This document shows positions 36,475 to 47,297 of a stretch of DNA of 64,000 bases, in pieces. The DNA is from Cryobacterium sp. (GTDB lineage: Bacteria > Actinomycetota > Actinomycetes > Actinomycetales > Microbacteriaceae), in NCBI RefSeq assembly GCF_026786305.1, contig NZ_JAJAYI010000069.1:17068-81067 (forward strand), in the 5' to 3' direction. The first letter of the stretch is position 1. Each line of letters begins with the position of its first letter. The position numbers and the translations under genes were made by a program. Under the pieces are notes generated by a model, which searched no databases, was not told the origin of the DNA, and saw only the letters and a program-made list of their open reading frames with translations.

Positions 36475-37832
36475 TGCACATCGTGTGGTTTATTTATGCG
36501 GCCGTGATCCTGGTGGTGTTCGCCGGGCTCATGGCGGCCGTTGACGCAGCGATCACGTCCCAATCTCGGGCCGATATCGCGAGCCTGGTGGCGAATCATC
36601 GCGCCAAACGGTCGCTGCAGGCCATCGCCGACGATACCGGCGCGCACCTGAACGCGATCAACTTCATTCGAATCACCGCCGAGACCACGGCGGCTGTTCT
36701 GGTGACCCTGGTTTTCGCGACTACCATCGACGCCCTCTGGCTTGCCCTCATGCTCTCGGCGCTCATCATGACCTCGGTATCGTTCGTGCTGGTCGGCGCG
36801 AGCCCGCGCAGCGTTGGACGTGCCCATCCGATCAACCTGCTGACCGCAAGCGCCCTGGTCGTGCACTTCGTGCGCGTGCTGCTCGGCCCGATCGCCAACG
36901 CCCTCGTCGCCCTCGGCAACCGGGTCACTCCCGGCCGCACCAAGCTCGCCACCTTCACCTCCGAAGACCAGCTGCTCAGCATGGTGGACGAGGCCACCGA
37001 GCTCGACGTGATCGAGGAAGACGACCGCGAACTCATCCACTCCATCTTTGAGTTCAGCGAGACGGTCGTGCGCGAAGTGATGATTCCCCGCACCGATATG
37101 ATCACCATCGACGCCGACGCGAGCATTGATGCGGCCATGGGCCTGTTCCTGAGCAGCGGCACCTCCCGCGTGCCCGTTCGGGGCGGTGAGGTCGACGACA
37201 TCGCCGGCATTCTGTACCTGCGCGACGTCGCCCGGCTGGTGTTTGAGCGACCGATGAACGCCCTCCAGCTCACCGTGGCCGATCTGGCCCGGCCGGCCGT
37301 CTTCGTGCCCGAGTCAAAGAAGGGCGACGACATGCTGCGGCAGATGCAGCTGGAGTCCAACCACCTGGCCATGGTGGTTGACGAGTACGGCGGAATCGCG
37401 GGACTGGTCACCCTCGAAGACCTGATTGAGGAGCTCGTCGGCGATATCTCCGACGAATACGACCGCGACGTGGTCGAGTTCGAAGACCTCGGTGACGGGC
37501 ATTTTCGGGTGAGCGCCCGACTGCCGGTCGACGAGCTGGGCGAGCTGTTCAATCTCGAACTCGACGACGACGATGTCGACTCGGTGGGTGGCCTGCTGGC
37601 CAAGGCCCTCGGACGACTGCCCGTGGCCGGGTCGGTCGCCACGGTGAGTGGCTTGAACCTCACCGCCGAGCGCACCGAAGGCCGCCGCAAGCGCATCAGC
37701 ACCGTGCTGGTGGAACGCGATGAAGCTTTGATTGAGGCGCAGACCGCATTCCTCACGGCGCCGAGCAGTTACAGCAGCAGTAGCAACACAGGCGCACGCA
37801 CCGTGTCAGATGATGAAGGAGAACGGTCATGA
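36474..37832 (+). CDS. CNNM/CBS-domain transporter-like protein (CorC/HlyC family)
   Basis: A 452-residue protein with an N-terminal CNNM (DUF21) membrane domain (about 1-180, three membrane segments), a tandem CBS pair (about 200-335: EVMIPRTDMITI and VVDEYGGIAGLVTLEDLIEELVGDI in part), and a C-terminal CorC_HlyC domain (about 345-430). CNNM proteins are implicated in magnesium export or homeostasis, with nucleotide binding to the CBS pair. It shares one base with the ybeY stop and four with era, so the four genes form one translationally coupled run. The far C-terminus is Ser-rich. Confidence 0.9.
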   Translation: MHIVWFIYAAVILVVFAGLMAAVDAAITSQSRADIASLVANHRAKRSLQAIADDTGAHLNAINFIRITAETTAAVLVTLVFATTIDALWLALMLSALIMTSVSFVLVGASPRSVGRAHPINLLTASALVVHFVRVLLGPIANALVALGNRVTPGRTKLATFTSEDQLLSMVDEATELDVIEEDDRELIHSIFEFSETVVREVMIPRTDMITIDADASIDAAMGLFLSSGTSRVPVRGGEVDDIAGILYLRDVARLVFERPMNALQLTVADLARPAVFVPESKKGDDMLRQMQLESNHLAMVVDEYGGIAGLVTLEDLIEELVGDISDEYDRDVVEFEDLGDGHFRVSARLPVDELGELFNLELDDDDVDSVGGLLAKALGRLPVAGSVATVSGLNLTAERTEGRRKRISTVLVERDEALIEAQTAFLTAPSSYSSSSNTGARTVSDDEGERS

Positions 37833-38746
37833 CCGCAACAATTGAGCCCCACCCCGCCGGGTACCGTGCGGGATTCGTCTCGTTCGTGGGACGCCCCAAC
37901 GTGGGCAAGTCCACCCTGACGAACGCACTGGTGGGTGAGAAAGTTGCGATCACCTCGTCGAAGCCGCAAACCACGCGCCGCGCCATTCGCGGCATCGTGC
38001 ATCAGAAGAACGGTCAGCTCATTCTGGTCGACACCCCCGGCATCCACCGCCCCCGCACTCTCCTCGGCGAGCGCCTCAACAGCCTCGTTACGGCGACCCT
38101 CGCCGGCGTCGACGTGATCGGTCTGTGCGTTCCGGCCAACGAGCCGATCGGCCCGGGCGACAAATTCATCAATGAGCAACTGGATGCCTTCCCGCGAGCC
38201 AAAAAGGTCGCCATCGTCACCAAGATTGACGCATCCTCCAAAACCAACGTCGCCAATCAGCTGCTCGCCGTTTCGCAGTTGCGGGATTGGGAGGCGATCG
38301 TGCCGATCTCCTCGACCAGCCGCATCCAATTGGATACCCTCGCGACCGAACTGCTGCGCCTCCTGCCGTACGCGGATGCACCGCTCTACCCGGCTGACGC
38401 GGTCACCGACGAGACACTCGAATCGCGCATCTCCGAATTTATCCGCGAGGCCGCTCTGGAGGGTGTCACCGACGAACTGCCGCACTCGATCGCGGTGACC
38501 ATCGACGACATCATTGAGCGGGACGATCAGGAACTGGTCGAGATTTACGCCAACCTGTTCGTGGAACGAGACAGCCAGAAGGGCATCATCATCGGCAAGT
38601 CGGGCAGCCGACTGAAGGATGTCGGCACCCGCGCCCGCAAGCAGATCGAACCGCTCGTTGGCAAGCGCGTGTTTCTGTCGCTGCGGGTAAAGATCGCCAA
38701 GGAATGGCAGCGCGATCCGAAGCAGCTCGGCCGCCTCGGCTTCTAG
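37829..38746 (+). CDS. era: GTPase Era
   Basis: A 305-residue GTPase with G1 GRPNVGKST (21-29), G3 DTPG, G4 TKID in place of the usual NKxD, and a C-terminal KH domain with IIIGKSGSRLKDVG. Era binds the 3' end of 16S rRNA during 30S maturation, fitting with YbeY and PhoH upstream. The start overlaps the CNNM gene stop (ATGA), with GAAGGAG upstream. It is the last gene of the run. A 157-bp gap follows. Confidence 0.96.
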   Translation: MTATIEPHPAGYRAGFVSFVGRPNVGKSTLTNALVGEKVAITSSKPQTTRRAIRGIVHQKNGQLILVDTPGIHRPRTLLGERLNSLVTATLAGVDVIGLCVPANEPIGPGDKFINEQLDAFPRAKKVAIVTKIDASSKTNVANQLLAVSQLRDWEAIVPISSTSRIQLDTLATELLRLLPYADAPLYPADAVTDETLESRISEFIREAALEGVTDELPHSIAVTIDDIIERDDQELVEIYANLFVERDSQKGIIIGKSGSRLKDVGTRARKQIEPLVGKRVFLSLRVKIAKEWQRDPKQLGRLGF

Positions 38747-38903
38747 CGAATCAGCCGGTTGGTACCCGCGGCTGGGCGGCTTCCGTACTCTGGCTGTGAG
38801 TAGGCTGCAATCGAGCCGTGGCTTACCCGGGTTGCGGCCGACAAAGTAGCCGCGAGGGGCGCGGAACGACTCCGCAATGCCACAATGAATTCGGAGGCCC
38901 CGG

Positions 38904-40244
38904 ATGAACTCGCTGTTGCTCGATGTCAGTCCGCTCGATGTCAGTCCGCTCGATGTCAACCTCACCGACGCTCCGTTCCTCGCGACGCTCTACGGCGTCA
39001 CCGGCCTCGCGCTACTGCTCGTGCTGCTCGGTCCGACCGGCGTGCGTCGCGCCGTCGTTACCGTTATCGGCGCCGTGATCGGTGCAGCCTCCGGTTGGGT
39101 GCTGGCCTGGTTCGTCAGTGACGTCTGGGATCCGTGGGGAGTGTCACTGTCCATCGGCACCCGGCTCTGGACCACCGCTCTGTTTGCCAGCGTCGCGATT
39201 GTGCTGCTGAACCTGCGCGGTCAGGTTCGATGGCGGCAAGTAGTCGCCATCTGTGCCCTACCGCTCTGCCTGCTGAGCGCCGCGACCGGTATCAACGCCG
39301 ATGTTGGCCAGTTTCCCACCCTGCGCGTGGCTCTCGGTCTGGCCACCTACGCACCACTTGACCGGGCGCTCGCCAGCGGGCAGGGCGGCACGCACGTGGC
39401 CGGCACCACTGGCAGCACCGGTTCCTCAACCGGCACCGTCGGCACCGTCACCATCCCGGGGACGGTTTCAGGATTCGCCGCCCGCTCCGCCATGGTCTAC
39501 CTGCCGCCAGCGGCAACGGGCACCAAAGCGCCCGCGCTACCCGTGGTCGAGATGCTCTCGGGCCAACCCGGCAGCCCGAGCGACGTGTTCACGGCCGGCG
39601 GTCTGGCCGATATTCTCGACCGGTACGCCCAGGCACACTCCGGCCTGGCCCCCATCGTCGTGGTTCCCGACCAGCTCGGTTCTCCTAAAAGCAATCCAAT
39701 GTGCGTGGATTCTGCGCTCGGCCAGGTAGACAGCTATCTCACCATCGATGTTCCGGCCTGGATCCGCGCGCACCTGCATGTGAGGGACCAGCCGAATGGC
39801 TGGACCATCGCCGGATTCTCCCAGGGTGGCACGTGTTCAATTCAGCTTGGAGCCGCGCATCCGCAGCTGTTCGGTACGATTTTAGACATCGCGGGAGAGC
39901 TCGTTCCCAAATACGGAAGCGAGGCGCATACGGTGGCAGCCGGTTTCGGCGGCAGCGCCGCCGCCTACGCCGCAGCAGCACCGACCGCTCTCCTCGCCGC
40001 GCACGCACCGTACGGCGCCCTCGGAGCGATCTTCGTCGTCGGCGACGGTGACCTGCGCTTTCTGCCCGGGGTGCACGCGCTAGCGGATGCTGCCAAGCGG
40101 GCCGGCGTTGACACCCACCTGTTCGTGTCACCCGGCACGGCCCACGACTGGCACACCGTTGACTACGCCTGGGCCACAGCACTGCCCGTCATCGCCGCCC
40201 GCACCGCTTTGCTCGCGCCCGACGCCGGGGCGCTGACACGATGA
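38904..40244 (+). CDS. Membrane-anchored esterase (esterase D / antigen 85-like fold)
   Basis: A 446-residue protein. The N-terminal 150 residues contain about four membrane segments. A Gly/Ser/Thr-rich linker (about 155-180) leads to an extracytoplasmic alpha/beta hydrolase with nucleophile Ser306 in GFSQGG, a likely acid in GDGDLRF and a histidine in GTAHDWHTVDYAW. The fold resembles esterase D and mycolyltransferase-like putative esterases. Residues 6-20 derive from a 15-bp tandem repeat (LDVSP twice, then LDVNL). The ATG at 38904 has GGAGG upstream. The stop overlaps the next start (ATGA), so it is coupled to the aminoacyl-lipid synthase-like gene and may act on the same lipids. Confidence 0.8.
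   Translation: MNSLLLDVSPLDVSPLDVNLTDAPFLATLYGVTGLALLLVLLGPTGVRRAVVTVIGAVIGAASGWVLAWFVSDVWDPWGVSLSIGTRLWTTALFASVAIVLLNLRGQVRWRQVVAICALPLCLLSAATGINADVGQFPTLRVALGLATYAPLDRALASGQGGTHVAGTTGSTGSSTGTVGTVTIPGTVSGFAARSAMVYLPPAATGTKAPALPVVEMLSGQPGSPSDVFTAGGLADILDRYAQAHSGLAPIVVVPDQLGSPKSNPMCVDSALGQVDSYLTIDVPAWIRAHLHVRDQPNGWTIAGFSQGGTCSIQLGAAHPQLFGTILDIAGELVPKYGSEAHTVAAGFGGSAAAYAAAAPTALLAAHAPYGALGAIFVVGDGDLRFLPGVHALADAAKRAGVDTHLFVSPGTAHDWHTVDYAWATALPVIAARTALLAPDAGALTR
38918..38962 (+). repeat. 15-bp tandem repeat at the esterase N-terminus
   Basis: Two identical units GCTCGATGTCAGTCC (38918-38947) and a third that diverges after eleven bases. They encode L-D-V-S-P pentapeptides ahead of the first membrane segment. 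Confidence 0.85.
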
Positions 40245-42790
40245 CCCGAAACAGAATCGAGAGTGAATCCAGAAAGCGCGTCCCCACGAAACCGATCCCG
40301 GCGCGAGGCGTCGGGATCGGATCGTTCGGGCGGTTCGCGGCTCGGCGCCCGTTCGCCCTCGCCTACGCCGGGTCCCTACTCGTCGTCGCGCTGGTCAGCG
40401 GGGTGATCTCGGGGCCGTCTCGAGACATCCGTCTTCTCTTCGGCACCGGCTACGAGTCGGTCATCGAACTCGGTCACTGGTGGTCGCCGCTCACCTCAAC
40501 GTTCTTCGTCGACAACGGCGCCGAACTGGTGCTGGCGCTGGCCGGCGCTGTGATCCTACTGGGTTTCGCCGAGCGGCTGATGGGCACCCGGCGCACCGTG
40601 ATCGCCTTTCTGGCAACGGCGATTCTCGGTGCGACGATCGGCCTCGGTGCCCAGTACCTCGGTGTGGCGGGCGGGGAGATGTGGTCGCGCGGTGTGAGCG
40701 AGTTGTGGGCGATCGACCCTTTCACCCCCATCTTTGGCAGCGCTATGGCGGCCAGTTACTTCGTCGGGCCGCTCTGGCGTCGCCGCATCCGCGTGCTGGG
40801 GCTGTCGACGGTGCTCGTGCTCGTGCTGTATTCCGGCCAGCCCTCCGACCTCTATCGGATGCTGGCCGTGGCGGTCGGGCTCGGTGTGGGCTGGCTGTTT
40901 CGCCCGACACTCCGTGTCACGTCGTGGCGGCGCAGTTCCGACCACGAAACCCGCACCCTGCTGGCCGCCATTGTCGGCATGGTCGCCGTCGGCCCGGTCA
41001 TCACCATCTTCTCAGGGGCAAGGTTCGGTCTGCTCGCACCGCTTGGCCTGCTGTTCTCCCAGGACGTACCGACGGCGGGGGAGGTCGTTGACCGCTGCCT
41101 GCTCGGTGACGTGACCCGGCAGTGCGTGCAGGAACTCAGCCTCGAACGCATCGGCGGGGCCGGGCCGGTACTGGTGAGCCTGCTGCCTCTGCTCACCCTC
41201 GTCGTTGCCGCTGTCGGGCTCGCCCGCGGTCGACGGTTCGCCGCGTGGCTCGCCATCACGATCAACACCGGGCTCGCCCTGCTCGCCGCCTGGTATTACG
41301 GGCTGTTGCCCCTTTCCGGGCAGGCCTACGTCTGGCAATGGCAGTCCGGCCGGTACTGGGAGGTCACGCTCATCCTCGTGGTCTCGGTGCTCATTCCCCT
41401 CGCCGTGGCCCTCGTCATCCTCGGCAACCTGCGCCGCTTTCCGGTCTACTCCCGCGCCGGCCAGCGGCGGCGGTTTCTCCTGGTCACCCTCGGCAGCTTC
41501 GCCGCCCTCGTCCCGTTCTATGTCGGTGTCGGCTGGCTGCTTCGCGACCATTTTCGGCCCGCGGTCAGCCTGCTCGACTTGCTGGCGGATGTTCCCGAAC
41601 GATTCATTCCGGTCGGCTTCCTGCGTCTGGAACGGGTGTCGTTCCTTCCGACCGACCCCCTCGCCACCGCCCTGTACGACGGAGTCGGTGCTGTCTTCTG
41701 GATCGTCGTTTTCGTTGGAGCGATCGTCTGCCTGCAGAGCGCCGCCGTCGGGCCGACCGCCGACTCGCCGGCGCGGCTGCGCACCCTGCTGTCCGCCCAT
41801 GGCGGCGGATCGCTCGGGTTCATGACCACGTGGACCGGCAACTCCCTGTGGTTCACCGCGAGCGGACGCACCGCGATCGCCTACCGCGTCGTGAACAGCA
41901 TCGCCATCACCACGTCAGAACCGGTCGGACCATCTTCTGAGGCGTCCGACGCTGTCGCATCCTTCGCCCGGATGTGCGATGACCGCGGCTGGGTGCCGGT
42001 GTTCTACAGCCTGCACGAGAGTTGGCACCCCGTATTCGACGCGATGGGCTGGCACACCATGCAGGTGGGGGAGGAGACGCTGCTGCGCCCGAGCAGCTGG
42101 AGCACCACGGGAAAAAAGTGGCAGGACATCCGCACGTCGATCAATCGTGCCGACCGCGCCGGCGTGCGGGCGATCTGGACCAGTTACCGGGCGCTGTCAC
42201 TGGCGGCGACGACCCAAATCGCGGAGATCTCGGAGCAGTGGGTTCAAGAGAAGGAACTCCCCGAACTGGGGTTCACCCTCGGTGGCCTCGACGAACTGCG
42301 TGACCCCGCCGTGCGCCTCATGCTCGCCGTCGACAGCGCAGACCGCGTGCACGCCGTGACCAGCTGGCTGCCAACCTACCGGGAGGGAGTCATAGTCGGC
42401 TGGACCCTGGACTTCATGCGGCGTCGGCCAGACAGCATCAACGGTGTGATGGAGTTTTTGATCGCACAAACGGCGGAGCGGATGCAGGAGACCGCGCAGA
42501 TTCAGTTTCTCAGCCTGTCCGTAGCACCGCTCGCCCAATCCTCCGGGCCACGGCAGGGCGGCGTCGCAGACCGCCTGCTGGACTATCTCGGTCGTACGCT
42601 TGAACCGGTCTACGGATTTCGGTCGCTGCTGCTGTTCAAACGCAAATTCCAGCCGGAGTTTGCCCCCGTTTTCATGGCCTTCCCCGACCCGGTCGAACTT
42701 CCGGAGATCGGGCTGGCGCTGGCGAAGGCCTACCTGCCAAGCCTCTCGATGCGCGACGTCGTGACCCTGATGCGCGGACGCGGCCAGTAG
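40241..42790 (+). CDS. DUF2156 aminoacyl-phospholipid synthase-like membrane protein (MprF type)
   Basis: An 849-residue protein. About 1-540 form a membrane region of a dozen hydrophobic segments. The first part (LGHWWSPLTSTFFV, then a helical bundle) resembles a rhomboid-type fold and the rest resembles the MprF flippase region. About 560-830 form the DUF2156/GNAT-like domain (FYSLHESWHPVFDAMGWH, then DIRTSINRADRAGVRAIW) that in MprF transfers an amino acid from aminoacyl-tRNA to phosphatidylglycerol. The product here, whether Lys, Ala or another residue on PG or diacylglycerol, cannot be told. It is coupled to the preceding esterase gene by a four-base overlap. Confidence 0.85.
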   Translation: MTRNRIESESRKRVPTKPIPARGVGIGSFGRFAARRPFALAYAGSLLVVALVSGVISGPSRDIRLLFGTGYESVIELGHWWSPLTSTFFVDNGAELVLALAGAVILLGFAERLMGTRRTVIAFLATAILGATIGLGAQYLGVAGGEMWSRGVSELWAIDPFTPIFGSAMAASYFVGPLWRRRIRVLGLSTVLVLVLYSGQPSDLYRMLAVAVGLGVGWLFRPTLRVTSWRRSSDHETRTLLAAIVGMVAVGPVITIFSGARFGLLAPLGLLFSQDVPTAGEVVDRCLLGDVTRQCVQELSLERIGGAGPVLVSLLPLLTLVVAAVGLARGRRFAAWLAITINTGLALLAAWYYGLLPLSGQAYVWQWQSGRYWEVTLILVVSVLIPLAVALVILGNLRRFPVYSRAGQRRRFLLVTLGSFAALVPFYVGVGWLLRDHFRPAVSLLDLLADVPERFIPVGFLRLERVSFLPTDPLATALYDGVGAVFWIVVFVGAIVCLQSAAVGPTADSPARLRTLLSAHGGGSLGFMTTWTGNSLWFTASGRTAIAYRVVNSIAITTSEPVGPSSEASDAVASFARMCDDRGWVPVFYSLHESWHPVFDAMGWHTMQVGEETLLRPSSWSTTGKKWQDIRTSINRADRAGVRAIWTSYRALSLAATTQIAEISEQWVQEKELPELGFTLGGLDELRDPAVRLMLAVDSADRVHAVTSWLPTYREGVIVGWTLDFMRRRPDSINGVMEFLIAQTAERMQETAQIQFLSLSVAPLAQSSGPRQGGVADRLLDYLGRTLEPVYGFRSLLLFKRKFQPEFAPVFMAFPDPVELPEIGLALAKAYLPSLSMRDVVTLMRGRGQ

Positions 42791-42846
42791 CATCCGCTGG
42801 CAGATGGGCGGCAGCAACCCGTGGTATCAGCGCGGCCAAACGGTGC

Positions 42847-42852
42847 TAGCCT
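42847..42852 (+). promoter_or_regulatory. -10 box of the leuA leader (leaderless)
   Basis: TAGCCT followed by six bases and the GTG of the leader peptide, so transcription should start on the GTG at 42859. Confidence 0.6.
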
Positions 42853-42858
42853 GAACCC

Positions 42859-42887
42859 GTGTTGAACGGTGCGCTCTTCCTTAGCTG

Positions 42888-42903
<16 letters not shown>
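42859..42903 (+). CDS. leuA leader peptide, 14 residues
   Basis: A short frame on GTG reads M-L-N-G-A-L-F-L-S-C-R-D-E-S and ends at TAA. Three leucine codons (TTG, CTC, CTT) fall at positions 2, 6 and 8. It has no ribosome binding site but lies exactly at a predicted transcription start, so it would be translated as a leaderless mRNA. Its last codons form the left arm of a 10-bp hairpin. Together with leuA downstream, this is the form of an attenuation leader. Its translation has not been shown. Confidence 0.6.
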
Positions 42904-44735
<1,832 letters not shown>

Positions 44736-44764
44736 CGCCGCAGCATCCGTTAGGCGCAGCACAC

Positions 44765-44804
44765 ACGAAAGCCCAGACTCGTCACTGAGGGTCTGGGCTT
44801 TCGT
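44765..44804 (+). terminator. Bidirectional terminator after leuA
   Basis: A perfect 14-bp stem (ACGAAAGCCCAGAC with GTCTGGGCTTTCGT) around a 12-base loop. It sits between convergent leuA and the conserved unknown gene at 44838 and fits both strands. Confidence 0.9.
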
Positions 44805-44837
44805 TGCACCATCCGGGTGCGGTCAAGGGGCTGACGA

Positions 44838-45515
44838 TCAGGCCAGGACGGGCAGGTGCACCGTTCGGTTCGTCGTGCGCGCACCCAGCAGGGCCTTGCA
44901 ATCGTCGATCGCGTGATCAAGCAGGGTATACAACCGAGCGTCCGGGTCGGCGACGCAGGCCTCACCGATGCCCTGCACGGCGACGCGGATGATCGTGTCG
45001 GCGGTGCGCGGCGTGAACTTGGTGTGCGACCAGGAATGCACGCTCCCGATGAAGTTACGGGCCCAGCGTTCGGCATCGGGAGCTTCGTCGAGGGCGGCCC
45101 GAACGAGGGGGCGCACCCGCAGGGCGAGCGCCGGATCAAGAACGGATGCGCTTCGCTCGCAGGTCAGAACCCCCACGGCGAGTGCGCGCTGCCGTTCCAG
45201 GCTCGCCACCGGCAGCGCTTCGCACCCGGCACGCAGCGCGACAGCGACCTCCACGCGCTTATCGGAACCGGTCAGGCCGATCACCGACGGGATCAGCAGC
45301 GTGAGCCGCGACCGGGCGTCGTCGGAGCTGCAGTCGTTGACCATGCGAGCCAGCGAGGCGAGCACCGGATGGGTGCAAGCGGGGTGGTCGCTCCAGGACT
45401 CGCCAGCGAGGTAGGAGGCGAATTCCATGAAGCAGCCACCGCTCTTGGGAGTGCGGTGCTTGCCACGCGAGAGCACGGGCATAATGTCGGGCAGGCTGCC
45501 CTGGACTGGTTTCAT
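44838..45515 (-). CDS. Conserved actinobacterial protein of unknown function
   Basis: A 225-residue soluble-looking protein. The N-terminus (MKPVQGSLPDIMPVLSRGKH, then GCFMEFASYLAGESWSDHPACTHP) has the feel of a conserved, cysteine- and histidine-containing motif: GGCFMEF, then DHPACTHP. The rest is mainly helical with no catalytic signature that I recognise. I recall similar proteins beside recO in other Microbacteriaceae but know no function. The ATG at 45515 has GGAGG eight bases upstream. It converges on leuA and is divergent from recO. Confidence 0.75.
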   Translation of the reverse strand: MKPVQGSLPDIMPVLSRGKHRTPKSGGCFMEFASYLAGESWSDHPACTHPVLASLARMVNDCSSDDARSRLTLLIPSVIGLTGSDKRVEVAVALRAGCEALPVASLERQRALAVGVLTCERSASVLDPALALRVRPLVRAALDEAPDAERWARNFIGSVHSWSHTKFTPRTADTIIRVAVQGIGEACVADPDARLYTLLDHAIDDCKALLGARTTNRTVHLPVLA

Positions 45516-45682
45516 GAAAACCTCCATACCATGGGGACGAGTACCCCCAAGTCTCCCCCCGTCCGGCCCGAAAAACCAGAGCCAGGCGAGACTAGTGACA
45601 AAATGTCAGCAACACCGTCAGCCGGTTCTTCGGGCCGCCACGCCGTGACCACATCTACCGCGGCGGGGTGGGATAATTACCT

Positions 45683-46423
45683 GTGCCTGTCTATCGAGAT
45701 GAAGCCGTCGTGCTGCGCACCCACAAGCTGGGTGAAGCCGACCGCATCGTCACCATGCTCACGCGAAAGCACGGCAAGGTGCGTGCAGTCGCCAAGGGCG
45801 TGCGGCGCACCGGCTCCAAATTCGGTGCTCGGCTCGAACCCTTCATGGTCGCCGACGTGCAGCTCTACGAGGGTCGCAGCCTCGACATCATCACGCAGGC
45901 CGAGTCGCTTGGCTCGTACGGCGCCCTGATCACCGCCGACTACGGCAGCTACACTGCCGCGAGCGTCATGGTGGAAACCGCCGACAAACTCACCGAATCG
46001 GAAGGGTCGCTGCAGCAATACCTGCTGCTGGTCGGCGCGCTGCGGTCGCTGTCCCGCCAAGAGCACGGCTCCCACCTCACCCTCAACTCGTATTTACTGC
46101 GCGCCGTATCGATGGCCGGGTGGGCGCCGAGCTTTCAGGATTGCGCTCGGTGCGGCGCAGTTGGGCAGCACGGCGCAGTTGAACAGCACAGCGCCATGGT
46201 GGTGCAGCTCGGCGGCATCGTCTGCGACGCCTGCGCCCCACCCGGTTCGCCCCGGCTCGACGCGGCGACGATCGGCCTGCTGAGCGCGCTGCTCACCGGC
46301 GATTGGGAGCACGCCGCGGCGATGCCCGAACGCACGCAGAGCCAGGCGGCCGGCGTCGTCGCCGCTTACACGCAGTGGCACCTGGGTCGCGGGCTTCGCT
46401 CCCTGGAACACGTCGCCCGATGA
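45683..46423 (+). CDS. recO: DNA repair protein RecO
   Basis: A 246-residue protein with an N-terminal OB fold ([21 protein letters not shown]), a helical domain, and a CxxC...CxxC zinc finger (CARC at about 153-156 and CDAC). RecO loads RecA with RecR onto SSB-coated DNA. Between the two cysteine pairs lies a duplicated hexapeptide ([12 protein letters not shown]) from an 18-bp tandem repeat, which lengthens the finger loop. GTG start at 45683, five bases after GATAAT. It overlaps uppS by four bases. Confidence 0.94.
   Translation: MPVYRDEAVVLRTHKLGEADRIVTMLTRKHGKVRAVAKGVRRTGSKFGARLEPFMVADVQLYEGRSLDIITQAESLGSYGALITADYGSYTAASVMVETADKLTESEGSLQQYLLLVGALRSLSRQEHGSHLTLNSYLLRAVSMAGWAPSFQDCARCGAVGQHGAVEQHSAMVVQLGGIVCDACAPPGSPRLDAATIGLLSALLTGDWEHAAAMPERTQSQAAGVVAAYTQWHLGRGLRSLEHVAR
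46154..46189 (+). repeat. Two 18-bp tandem units in the recO zinc-finger loop
   Basis: Units GGCGCAGTTGGGCAGCAC and GGCGCAGTTGAACAGCAC differ at two positions and encode GAVGQH and GAVEQH. Confidence 0.8.
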
Positions 46424-47238
46424 TGGCTCGGCTGTTTGGCCACACAGGGTTCACGCACAAGGATGCCGTGCCGTTCAAACCGCTGGACTGGACGGGCCTG
46501 TATCCACCCGAACTGCCCCGCAGAGTCGTGCCCGAGCACGTCGCCGTCGTTATGGACGGCAACGGCCGCTGGGCCAACGAGAAGGGCCTCACCCGCATCG
46601 AGGGGCATAAGGCCGGCGAGGCCGCCCTGCTCGACGTCGTCGCCGGCGCCATCCAGATCGGCGTCAAGCACCTCAGTGTCTATGCCTTCTCCACTGAGAA
46701 TTGGAAGCGTTCACCCGATGAGGTGCGTTTTCTCATGGGCTTCAATCGCGACGTTCTTCATCGTCGCCGCGATCAGCTCAACGACTGGGGCGTGCGGGTG
46801 CTGTGGGCCGGGCGCAAGCCGAAACTGTGGGCATCCGTTATCAACGAACTGCAATTTGCCGAGCGGCTCACCGCGGGCAACGACGTGCTCACGCTCACCA
46901 TGTGTGTGAATTACGGCGGTCGCACGGAAATAACGGATGCCGTGCGCGCGCTGGCCGTAGACGTAGCCGCGGGCAGGCTGAAGCCGTCGGGCATCACCGA
47001 GAAGGCCATTGCGAAGCAGTTGTACGTGCCGGACCTGCCCGACGTCGACCTGTTCGTGCGCAGCTCGGGGGAGCAGCGCACCAGCAACTTTCTCCTCTGG
47101 CAAAGCGCCTACGCCGAAATGGTCTTTCTGGACACACTGTGGCCGGACTTCACCCGGGTCGACCTCTGGCACGCGGTCGAGCTCTATGCCTCCCGCAACC
47201 GGCGCTACGGCGGCGCGGTCGATGCTCCCACGCCCTGA
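46420..47238 (+). CDS. uppS: Polyprenyl diphosphate synthase (cis-prenyltransferase, UppS type)
   Basis: A 272-residue cis-prenyltransferase with the catalytic MDGNGRWA (Asp46), [17 protein letters not shown] and the C-terminal [18 protein letters not shown] in part. It makes the undecaprenyl or decaprenyl diphosphate carrier for cell-wall synthesis. Two adjacent ATGs (46420 and 46423); the first overlaps the recO stop (ATGA). The recO-uppS pairing is typical for actinobacteria. Confidence 0.95.
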   Translation: MMARLFGHTGFTHKDAVPFKPLDWTGLYPPELPRRVVPEHVAVVMDGNGRWANEKGLTRIEGHKAGEAALLDVVAGAIQIGVKHLSVYAFSTENWKRSPDEVRFLMGFNRDVLHRRRDQLNDWGVRVLWAGRKPKLWASVINELQFAERLTAGNDVLTLTMCVNYGGRTEITDAVRALAVDVAAGRLKPSGITEKAIAKQLYVPDLPDVDLFVRSSGEQRTSNFLLWQSAYAEMVFLDTLWPDFTRVDLWHAVELYASRNRRYGGAVDAPTP

Positions 47239-47297
47239 GGCGCCTCCAAATATTCCGAACGGGGAATACGAACGCTCGGGTCCCCGTTGGGACGAGA

